From the NCBI GenBank assembly GCA_024704765.1, contig JAKMXF010000027.1, forward strand, positions 1 through 64,000: DNA of 64,000 nucleotides, given 5' to 3'. The notes beneath the pieces are model-generated. The model ran no database searches, was not told the DNA's origin, and saw nothing but the letters and a program-made list of their open reading frames with translations. Shown one piece after another: positions 53,201 to 60,896 of the stretch (positions are counted from its first letter, which is position 1; each line of letters opens with the position of its first letter). A program made the translations under genes and the position numbers. This DNA comes from Oopsacas minuta (taxonomy: Eukaryota > Porifera > Hexactinellida > Lyssacinosida > Leucopsacidae).

Positions 53201-53847
53201 CATCTGGAATTACCCTATCTACTTTTTATAACTTGTCTGGTCACTCATACCAACTGTCTGGCTCCTATATTGACGTCTCCTCAAATGGACATGATATCTC
53301 CTTCACTCTTATTCGTGATGATGTTAATGTAATCAAATTCTTACAGAACCTAGCCGTTAGTAGAGATACTACTTATATTACTGTTGAGGGAAATACTCTA
53401 CTTGACATGAATGGCAACCCTCTCTCGGTAATCACATTGATTTGTGATGTTTTTGTGGAAGATTCAACATCACCTCTTCTATCCAACTTCACGATGGATC
53501 TCGATGCTGGCTTGTTAATTCTCACTTTTGATGAAACTGTTTTAGACAGTAGCTTAATTTTGAGTTACTGGGTTGTTCGTAATAACGACAGTGTTGTATT
53601 TCAGTCAGATTCTCAACACCAGTTAATTCTTGGTTATACTTCCTCTGTCAACTCTCCTATTATCTATATTTACATATCCAGAATTGACCTAAATGAAATT
53701 AAACGCAAAAACTTGTGTACCAAAGAGTTAATGAGAGAAGATTGCTATCTTGCTTACCGTATAGATGCAATAGAAGATATGAACAAAAATGAAATTGTTG
53801 GGTGTCAAGAATTGGCTTTCAGTACTTCGCTCCAGACAAGTGGCTAA
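20253..53847 (+). CDS. Giant repeat protein, 33.6-kb terminal exon (end of unit 0, units 1-89)
   Basis: The acceptor AG at 20251-20252 is followed by A, completing an Arg codon, then Y-P-Y-R-S-F-I-T-L in frame. The frame stays open for 11,197 residues to TAA at 53845-53847. The TTG at 20338 is not a start, since coding continues upstream to the acceptor. I count 89 units by eye. A unit runs: D-x-T-x-P-x-L; F-x-L-D-L-N-x-G-x-L-x-L-x-F; S-E-T-V-N or D-E-P-V; I-x-L-Q; L-T-G-G; D-L-N-x-I-K; L-A-T-S-x-N-x-T-[FY]-[IL]-S; I-x-D-M-N-G-N; A-L-Q-V. Alternating hydrophobic strands suggest a beta-sandwich, and the Asp/Asn clusters could bind calcium (inference). Eleven units carry a Cys pair in the same place. 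The stop falls at a unit boundary with no transmembrane or GPI-like tail. Family unrecognised. Confidence 0.93.
23449..30210 (+). repeat. 18-unit super-repeat, block 1 (units 9-26)
   Basis: 6,762 bp, 2,254 residues. It opens with F-N-D-V (Phe codon at 23518). The block includes the class-18 shortened linker L-K-R-R-L-I-A (Lys at 27058) and the Cys-pair units 23 and 24 (first Cys of unit 23 at 28984). Confidence 0.82.
30211..36912 (+). repeat. 18-unit super-repeat, block 2 (units 27-44)
   Basis: 6,702 bp, 2,234 residues. F-N-D-V at 30280, I-K-V-L-L-I-G linker with Lys at 33766, Cys-pair units 41 and 42 (first Cys at 35629). Unit 44 has D-I-R-E-I-K, matching units -10 and 62. Extra Cys pairs occur in units 31 and 35. 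Confidence 0.82.
36913..43755 (+). repeat. 18-unit super-repeat, block 3 (units 45-62)
   Basis: 6,843 bp, 2,281 residues. F-N-D-V at 36982, K-T-R-R-I-G linker with Lys at 40564, Cys-pair units 59 and 60 (first Cys at 42487; unit 59 has an additional adjacent Cys pair). Unit 62 carries D-I-R-Y-L-K. Confidence 0.82.
43756..53847 (+). repeat. Super-repeat block 4, irregular C-terminal part (units 63-89)
   Basis: It starts in register (F-D-D-I at 43825, K-Q-R-R-I linker with Lys at 47356). The class-16/17/18 triplet of units 70-72 then returns at units 84-86 (Lys at 52591), after 14 rather than 18 units. The class-5/6 Cys units are missing where they would be expected. The last unit, 89, carries a Cys pair (first Cys at 53716). 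Confidence 0.6.
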
Positions 53848-54798
53848 TTAGATTATTTTATATTTTTTAGATTAACTAACATTATTTATTTTATTAACTA
53901 TTATTTTATTCATCTTTACGATTATTTCTTCGTTTTTCCAAACTATCAATTCTATTTTTTTCTTTTAACCTCTTTTGTATCAATATGAAACCTATATCTT
54001 ATTTGATTTTGGGAATTACATACGTAACTTTGGGAGGTTCATGACAATATTCAGTTTATGAATTTTGCAACTAGAATTCTTGTTTCATCTCAGATACAAC
54101 AAAACATCTTTAAGCCAGAAAGAATATTCTTAATTTTAACTTATTAATTTTATTAAGCATTTAGGTATATATTTATAAACAATCATAGCATTCTATACAC
54201 TAAGGCTGTGGGCCTGTGGTTCTCACCCAGTGTCCCGAGGTATTACTAACCTCCAAACAATGCTTACTAAGCAAAGAAATTGGAACATTTTGAAAATATT
54301 TGCTTTTTTGGATTTGGAGACATGATATTCTACAAATCAGTAATACATTTACTTGGCATAAAAATACAGTTCGTGCGATATGAAACCATTCTATCTACTA
54401 ACATAATTTATACCGTACACTACTATATCCTTAGTTAAAACTTCAAGTTTGATGGTAGGCCTTATACTTATACTTATAGAGAAGGTCATGGTATATATTC
54501 ATAAAACAACAAATAAATTTACACATGATATGTATTTCTCCGATTATATTACCTTTGAATAATTGTAGAAGATTGTTCTAAACAGCAGAAGGGGGTAATT
54601 TAATACGTTGAATCCGTTTTTCAAACTCTTGAATTTGTACCGAACAAATCTCCTCCAATATTCCATTCTATTAATAATATTTACTCAACCGATAATTACT
54701 GTAAACAAATTCAATTTTATATGAACTGGATCATCATATTAAATTGTAAATAAATTGTTTGATGAATTTGAAATCCGAGCGGAGCGAGGAAAAATACA

Positions 54799-54947
54799 AA
54801 AATTGCAACTTGTACTGATAGCTTAGTCTATTAATTTTGTTTAAGAAGTGGCACTATGAAAGGTTATGTTTAATCTCGATATACATAGTGTCACTTTTTA
54901 AACAAATTTGATTAATAGACTAAGCTGTCGGCACAGGTTGTAATTTT
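54799..54947. repeat. Palindromic hairpin element (~60-bp arms)
   Basis: The left arm 54799-54858 and right arm 54884-54947 are reverse complements with a few mismatches, separated by about 25 bp. Shared blocks are CACTATG/CATAGTG, AGCTTAGTCTATTAAT with its complement, and AAAATTGCAAC/GTTGTAATTTT. It is a MITE or a strong RNA hairpin. It could fall within the giant gene's 3' UTR if that extends past 54517. Confidence 0.8.
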
Positions 54948-56022
54948 ATTTCTTTTTGAATTTTGGGGTGATTTTAATCATGATTCAATCAAAATGATTT
55001 TCATCAAACAACCCTGCCCGTTAGTGAGTAAATATATTGTTTAGTTGAATTTCACTGAGAAAATGGTGAAATAATGATAGCATTCATGCGACAGGTTAAT
55101 TTGATTCGGGCGGTGGAGCTAAAACAAGTTTCCAACTCACAGTGCCTTATACATCAGTAGAGTTCGCTTAATATAGTGTGACCAGAAGGTTTTTTCCAAA
55201 ATCTTGGACATTTTTCATTTTTTCTGAAAGATCCCAAACATTTTATGAAATGAAATATTTTGTTATAAATCCTTAGCTCACTTGATATGAATCCTGAAAT
55301 CCAGGATGCACTAGTGATCGTTTATGTATTCATTTTTCAGAAAAGCGTTAGGCATTTGTCAGAATGCTGTAACATGCATTTGTCCAAATTTTAACCAACA
55401 ACCATTAGGAAGTAAAAAATCTGGATAACATCCAGAACCAATTATGACAATAATCCGATCCAAAACTCTTCACTAAACTAAAATAGTAAATACACATAAT
55501 GAGCAAATAGAACCACTAACCCTAACTGATACGATAAAAAATACAATTCACCAAGTAGATATCGATTCAAAATACACCAATCAACAATCAGGAGGTGGTC
55601 TGAGCTCCGGACAACATCAAAGACCAATACTTACACTAATTCGAAGCAAAAGCTCTTCACAACAGTAAGAATCATGAGCAAAATACATATAATCAGCAAT
55701 TAGAAACATCTGTCTGACAAATGCATGCTACGAAAATTCTGACAAATGGAAGGATTTTTGTCTTGACAAATGCAGCGCTCCTGACAAAGCATGTCGATTG
55801 AGATTTGAAAATATCCAGATTGGAATCTACATACTCAATTACCCTGACAAATAGCTGAAACGAAATATCTGGCATCATGTTGAAACAAATACAAAACGAT
55901 GTGAAAATTTGATTAATCATATGATAAATCATATAGAAATACATTCGAATGTATCAAAGATTTGTATCGCCATACTCGATTACCCCTAACTAGCTGTTAA
56001 AACGAAAGTTCTAGCATGATTT

Positions 56023-56128
56023 GAAATTGCCATATATGGGTAAAATGTGTGAAAATTATTATTAATCTTATGATAAATCTTTGAATTTGTAACTTTCAGA
56101 CTCTGAAAATATCAGAATCGGACTCTAC
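56023..56128 (+). repeat. Dispersed repeat, downstream copy
   Basis: This shares AACTTTCAGACTCTGAAAAT, ATCGGACTCTA and the ATGATAAATCT block with 12697-12795 in the same orientation. A further shared block, CGGCCATCCTTCAT, lies at 56317 and at about 13783. Confidence 0.7.
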
Positions 56129-56179
56129 GCACGTATGGACGTCGTACACGTTCATGCCATTAGGCACCTCCCAATAGGA

Positions 56180-56268
56180 CAGCGGTTCCCAACTTTTCAA
56201 CCGTTTACTATTTTAACACCTTCTGTGGACCACCAAGGGGTCTATGGACCCCAGGTTGGGAACCGCTG
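56180..56268. mobile_element. 89-bp hAT-type MITE with 8-bp TSD
   Basis: The left end CAGCGGTTCCCAAC and the right end GTTGGGAACCGCTG are perfect inverted repeats of 14 bp. The flanking 8-mers CAATAGGA (56172-56179) and CTATAGGA (56269-56276) agree at 7 of 8 positions, the expected hAT target duplication. There is no coding capacity. Confidence 0.9.
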
Positions 56269-57960
56269 CTATAGGAGCGCACTAAAAATTCAAAATCAAT
56301 TAAGTCTACTTGAAACGGCCATCCTTCATCAAGTTTAGGCTCACTTCAATTCATGACATCACAATGTAAAAATTTACTAATAGAAAAAGTTCTTGAATTT
56401 TTGTAAATTTTGTATTTCCTTGGAATAATGTCTTCTATTCATCCATACAGAACATACAGCATAAATATTCAGCATATTTGCTTGATAATTAATTTCTTAC
56501 CTTTGCTTTATTAATTTTTTTCTATTAATTTATAAATGGATTTTTCATAAATATATTTTTTCATGTCCAAGGTATAAATTGTGTAATCTTTCTTAAAATA
56601 AGCTACTTTCGGACTTGGATATATCTTAAATGTAAAAGTAAATGAACTAATTCAAACATCCTAGTATCAATTAGGGCAGAATGTCTTTTACTACAAAAAC
56701 TGTTGAGAAAATACTCGAATTGTATAAATGCTAATGTTATCGCATAATTGCGCCTATATTAGATGAAGGATGACCTATAAAACTGATAAACTCTTATTTT
56801 TACAATGATTCGGCAGCATATATAGCCGTATTTTAGTAGGCCATGGGCCACTGTTAATGAGAAACTTGTTTCTACATTACATGAGATCCACCTGAGCATG
56901 CATGCGGGCGGGCGGTTCATTATCATTAACTCATTATTTAGTGACGTATCAGCGGGAATATTGATTCATTCATAAAAACATGTAAATGACTAGCATGTTT
57001 GCTGTTAAAATATGCTGAACGAAGAAAAGTCATCTCTTATCTAGTGTATACACTCTGTAGCTGAATTACATTGAGTAAATGATAAAAACTGACAAAAATG
57101 ACAATAATGACAATATTTGTGCGATAGCCAAATCAGATGCGGTGGAGCTGAAACATGTTTCAAACTAACAGTGGCCTAACATAAGTAGGACACCTCGGAT
57201 TTGCGAAATTCGAAATCAAATAGCATACCATGTACCATAGGCGTTTGTTTCCTGAGGGGTACGTTTTATCCGAGTTCTAATGTATTGTCTTACATGTTCC
57301 ATCCCTGATCCACTCTATATCCTTTTAGTAATTACTTCTTCATAATTAATCTGATTATACTCGTAAGGGAGAGCAAGTGCTCAAAACTCTAAACGTCTGT
57401 ATAAAATCAATAAACACTTAACTCATACAACATAAAAACCATATTCTAAAATACTTTCTCTCTAAGGATATGTTTATAAGCAAGTAATACTATATTAGAC
57501 ATTAATACAACTTGCAAATCCTGAGGAAAAACCAATGCAAACGCAGTCTTAAGATTATACAATTTAACGATCACATGTAAGTTGATCTCTACAGTAGTAA
57601 TGATAAATTGTATAATTTGTGCTTGCTTAGAGTGACCGCATACTTGAATACTTTCAAATTGAAACTTTTCCTTGGCAAGATAAGTTTACAGTTCAAATAG
57701 TAATTCCAAGTAGAATAACTGAAAGACCTTCCCGTATTAGCACTGAAAAGCACTACAACGTTATTATATAACTTATCATGATATCAACCACGAGTAACTG
57801 ATTTATTTGAGATGACTGAAGATGTAAATAAATATAAAAACAATTTGCCACACGGTTAGAAATGTAATTACAATATTATACCCATCCTCTTATGACCAAG
57901 ATAGACCCCTAGATATATCTAAATCTTACTTAAGAGTGCTAAATTATATAATATCTATAC

Positions 57961-57968
57961 TATAAATA
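57961..57968 (+). promoter_or_regulatory. TATA-like box upstream of the bZIP gene
   Basis: TATAAATA lies 60 bp before the ATG at 58029, with a pyrimidine-poor AC/AAAC-rich leader between. Position and sequence fit a core promoter, though such words are common in AT-rich DNA. Confidence 0.35.
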
Positions 57969-58028
57969 CCGAGACACAACAACAACATAAACAAACAAAC
58001 AAAAATAAACTCAATAGAAACCAATAAG

Positions 58029-58379
58029 ATGCAAACTAATGAAATGGTAAAGTGTTCTGCAATGAAAATATACAATCAATTGAAAATGAACGATAATACA
58101 ATAACAAGACTCAATCTACATGCTCTATACAGCAAACTATACACTGCAGGATGTAATGATCAGGAAATACGAGTTATAATGAAACTGAGAAGAAATGCAC
58201 AATCAAGGAAACATCCAGAAAATTGTAAGAGGAAGCAAATAGAGTTAGAGGATGACGTCATAAGATTGAGGAAAGAAAAGGAGATACTTTTTCGAGAGAG
58301 ACTGGGATTAGTTTTAGAAATATCGCTACTAGGAGAAGTTCTACTAGGAGATAGATATTATATAGAAAATATGGTTTGA
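58029..58379 (+). CDS. Small Maf-like bZIP protein, intronless
   Basis: The ATG at 58029 opens a 116-residue frame. Residues about 20-48 (NDNTITRLNLHALYSKLYTA, then NDQEIRVIMK) look like the extended homology region of Maf proteins. Residues about 49-66 are the basic region (KLRRNAQSRKHPENCKRK). From about residue 68 a short leucine-zipper-like helix follows (IELEDDVIRLRKEKEILF). Maf/CNC factors bind antioxidant- or Maf-recognition elements as dimers in the nucleus. Two oddities stand out. The Asn that is near-invariant in bZIP basic regions aligns with Ser (Q-S-R). A Pro sits inside the basic helix (K-H-P-E-N-C), although Cys and flanking basic residues are kept. DNA binding may be altered. 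ATTAAA at 58399-58404 could be the poly(A) signal. The assignment rests on motif order read by eye. Confidence 0.65.
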   Translation: MQTNEMVKCSAMKIYNQLKMNDNTITRLNLHALYSKLYTAGCNDQEIRVIMKLRRNAQSRKHPENCKRKQIELEDDVIRLRKEKEILFRERLGLVLEISLLGEVLLGDRYYIENMV

Positions 58380-58563
58380 TTAATTGATTATATCTTTAAT
58401 TAAATATGAAACTCAGGACAGTTCAATATAGTCCACTTTATACACTTGTTGTTTTGACCCTATTGAATCATATTTCGGGTATGTAAGTACCTAGCAGATG
58501 GGACAGGTCTGCATTATTATGAAGATTTCCTTGATAATGTACAAGAATTTCGTAAACTTGAGG

Positions 58564-58621
58564 CATTTCCTGTTGAACCAGCATGTAGGGTTCATTTCCT
58601 GTTGAACCAGCATGTAGGGTT
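58564..58621 (+). repeat. 29-bp perfect tandem duplication
   Basis: The 29-bp unit starting CATTTCCTGTTGAACCAGCA occurs twice back to back (58564-58592 and 58593-58621), followed by CATTTC of a third. Perfect identity suggests a recent event. Confidence 0.9.
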
Positions 58622-59129
58622 CATTTCGGGGATCCCTCAAATATGGGGGAATCTCTCAATTTTTGGAGGGTCCCTTTCAAATTCTATTTGGGGAAACTCA
58701 CTCGATGTACTGTCGTCTCCCCGTAATTATCACATATTTCTAGCTGCCTAACTGTCCAGATTCCATGGCCGACTAGATTAGAGCAGTTTTAAAAACTTTT
58801 ATGCCAAAATTTAACAAAGGGGCCAGACATGGTTGTATCAACTGTACTACAGTGGAACACGGATAACATATACCTCTTCTGGAAACCAAAACTGTGTGTA
58901 TAGTATGCTAGTGAACGTCTTATCCGAATAGATATTGTGTTAAGATGAACGATTGTTACAAGCATCTCCATATCCATTTTGAACAATGGTTAATTAATAG
59001 AATCAGTTTTAATTAGTAATTTTACAACAAAGGTAGTATTGTTATTTATTAATATATTAGGAGAATATACTAATTAGTTTCTATGTTATAAATATAATTA
59101 CTATTTCAGATCATAAATGAGTAATTAAT

Positions 59130-59400
59130 TATTGAGAAGTAACGTTAAATTTCCCTCGGCGAATAACTGAGACGATCGGCTCATAGTGGGCAGAATAATT
59201 CCCGGGATAGATATCTTGTGTGTAGAAATATTCCTCCTCTTTTAGGGTTGAACCCTTTGAATGAGAATTTATTCCATTGTGCATTCATCAGCATGAATAT
59301 ATCTGTCTCTAGCCAAATAGCAGCACAAAATATCTCTACGTCACTACCCCAAATTGTTGACATCAGTGTGTTATTTTGGTGGAGGTAATCTTCAATAGTT
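59130..59400 (-). pseudogene. OTU-like cysteine protease fragment
   Basis: The minus-strand frame starting at 59363 reads W-G-S-D-V-E-I-F-C-A-A, then L-E-T-D-I-F-M, W-N-K-F and G-G-I-F-L. This matches the central part of OTU domains, where W-G-x-x-x-E-[IL] precedes the strand with a D-I motif. A frameshift near 59220 moves the catalytic-His segment (S-A-H-Y-E-P-I-V) into another frame. The N-terminal D-G-x-C half is not found. OTU domains cleave ubiquitin chains, and many animal copies travel with transposons. This one is a broken, partial copy. Confidence 0.55.
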
Positions 59401-60896
59401 GATTAGATTTGTTTCAACATACTGTTGACATATAGATGATTCTTTCATGAACTCTATGCAAATTTTATTTTAACAAGCGAAAGGAAATCCTCTTGCCCGC
59501 TTAACCACCAGCTAATTGATTTGCATAGACAAAATCCATCCGGATGATTGAATTTTATCCTTTGATAATTGATATACAATTTTTCAATTTAATGTATGTG
59601 GTTTTATGGAATTTTGAAGGTTGTACAAGAAAAACATTAATTTTAATTTTTCTTGATTTATTCTCTGACGCCACTTGATTGTGATGGGCTTACAATAATC
59701 TTCTTCGTGGAAGGAAGTTCCTTGTTTAGTACTTCGATTTCCTTTATGCTACTTTTCTTCTCAAGCAATTCAACTAATAAATCTTCCTTATTTAAAACAA
59801 TGAGATCTCCAGAAGGGATATTATCATCTATTAGCACTATCAATTCATTGAATATCCTTGCAAAGGCATATCTGAAAATCATGATCACTTTCATGATCAG
59901 CTAAAAAGGGACTAGTACTAGAAACTCTTCTTCGCCTCTTTCTCAGAATATTCGGTTTGCATAGAATAGCTTCGTCATTTATAACTATTCGTTGATGGGA
60001 GTATGACTTTGTGTACACATATTGCCACAACTGGCCCGAGCCGGACAAGTTATGGGCCGGGGCCAGTTGTACCGTGACAGAGCCCTGATGTTTACTCTAA
60101 TTAGATTTGACCTGGTCAGGGAAAATTAGGCTTGCACGGCCCTGATATAGTTTTCTAAATACGAGATTTATGTAATAGCGAAGCCTAAATAACACACATT
60201 GTATGTAAGCGATAATTGAACGAAAGACTAGATTATACAAGCCCGCTACTTGCTCTACGCGGTTAAACATTCGATGTTTCAAACTTGGGACTTTTGGCCC
60301 CCCTCAACTCGTGGCCAACTATCAACTACTTTGTTCCAACTTTATAGAAATAGGACAAACAGACAATCAAGATTACATTACTACCTCGAATAATAGCCGG
60401 GGCGATTAAATATTTTAAGCCCTTCTCAGAGGGTTTAAACGTTGTTTATTGGGCTAATATTTTCGGGCACCAGCAAAATCCGTACACAAACGTCGCATGA
60501 GGTACTGTACACAAATGTCTCCCTCCGTTGAGAAACACTGATTCTGAACAATTGAAGTAAGCCATCGTATTTATTGATTTTGAAGCTTATTGACTTCATA
60601 AAACAGCTGTAGCATGTTTACAGATTCTAGAATTTGATGCTGGTTACTTGAGGTTTACATTCCAAGTGTAGCGAGATGTCTTGTAACAAAACGTCGCTAT
60701 AGCAAAATGTCGGAATCCGACTCCCCTGGCCACAGCATTTGCGTTTCAGAGCCCAAAGTTATACTCAAAGTCACAGATAATCTACTGAGTGTAGATTTAA
60801 GTTAAAAAATTCCTACGACACATTACGACCATTTTTACCACCAGAAAATTGTATCCATAATTTCTTGGCCAAAATACATTGTTTTGATTAACACAC
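59401..60896. other. Non-coding stretch with two weak minus-strand frames
   Basis: Frames at 60048-59845 (with a K-R-K-R-R-R-R-like basic patch) and 59894-59658 (acidic, coiled-coil-like: LVELLEKKSSIKEIEVLNKE) could be parts of one decayed gene. I do not recognise them. A GC-richer GGGCCGG segment lies near 60030-60065. Nothing else is supported. Confidence 0.2.

Larger units (their letters stand above)
159..53847 (+). other. Giant tandem-repeat protein gene, four visible exons, 5' partial
   Basis: Gene-level entry joining 159-1340, 2435-3537, 14848-16553 and 20253-53847. Intron phases are 1, 0 and 2. The donors are GTGATT, GTATTC and GTATTT, each preceded by AAG. The acceptors end in TCTAG, TTTAG, TCTAG and TTTAG after pyrimidine-rich runs. 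Each splice rebuilds a repeat unit that is cut mid-motif: NNQ+G+TLLLLFSETI, LNSSK+LILNFDEPV, and LGIG+R+YPYRSFITL. The visible spliced coding length is 37,586 nt, or 12,528 residues if one base missing near 813 is added. It comprises about 100 units of roughly 125 residues, rich in N-x-S/T sites and poor in Cys. No start codon or signal peptide is in the window, so the 5' end lies to the left. Family not recognised. An extracellular matrix or adhesion-type protein is inferred from the beta-sandwich-like repeats, the sequons and the paired cysteines. A bacterial origin is unlikely because introns interrupt the same repeat series. Confidence 0.85.
53848..58028. other. Repeat-rich intergenic region after the giant gene
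   Basis: This is likely to begin with the 3' UTR. The first AATAAA I find is at 54512-54517, so the polyadenylation site is uncertain. The region contains a hairpin element (54799-54947), dispersed repeat copies (55905-56128 and 56317-56362) and a hAT MITE (56180-56268). The rest (56370-57940) is AT-rich DNA in which I see no gene. Confidence 0.5.

Noticed and set aside
20811-53201. Many antisense frames of 60-130 residues across the large exon
   Set aside because: They are shadows of the repeat codons, recur at equivalent unit positions, and have no motifs or start context.
20253-53847. Assembly artefact by collapse of a tandem repeat
   Set aside because: Units and blocks are strongly diverged, so every unit can be told apart and placed uniquely.
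53840-53871. Short terminal intron (GTGGCT to TTTTTTAG) that would bypass the stop
   Set aside because: It would be only 32 bp with a poor donor, and no repeat or anchor sequence follows.
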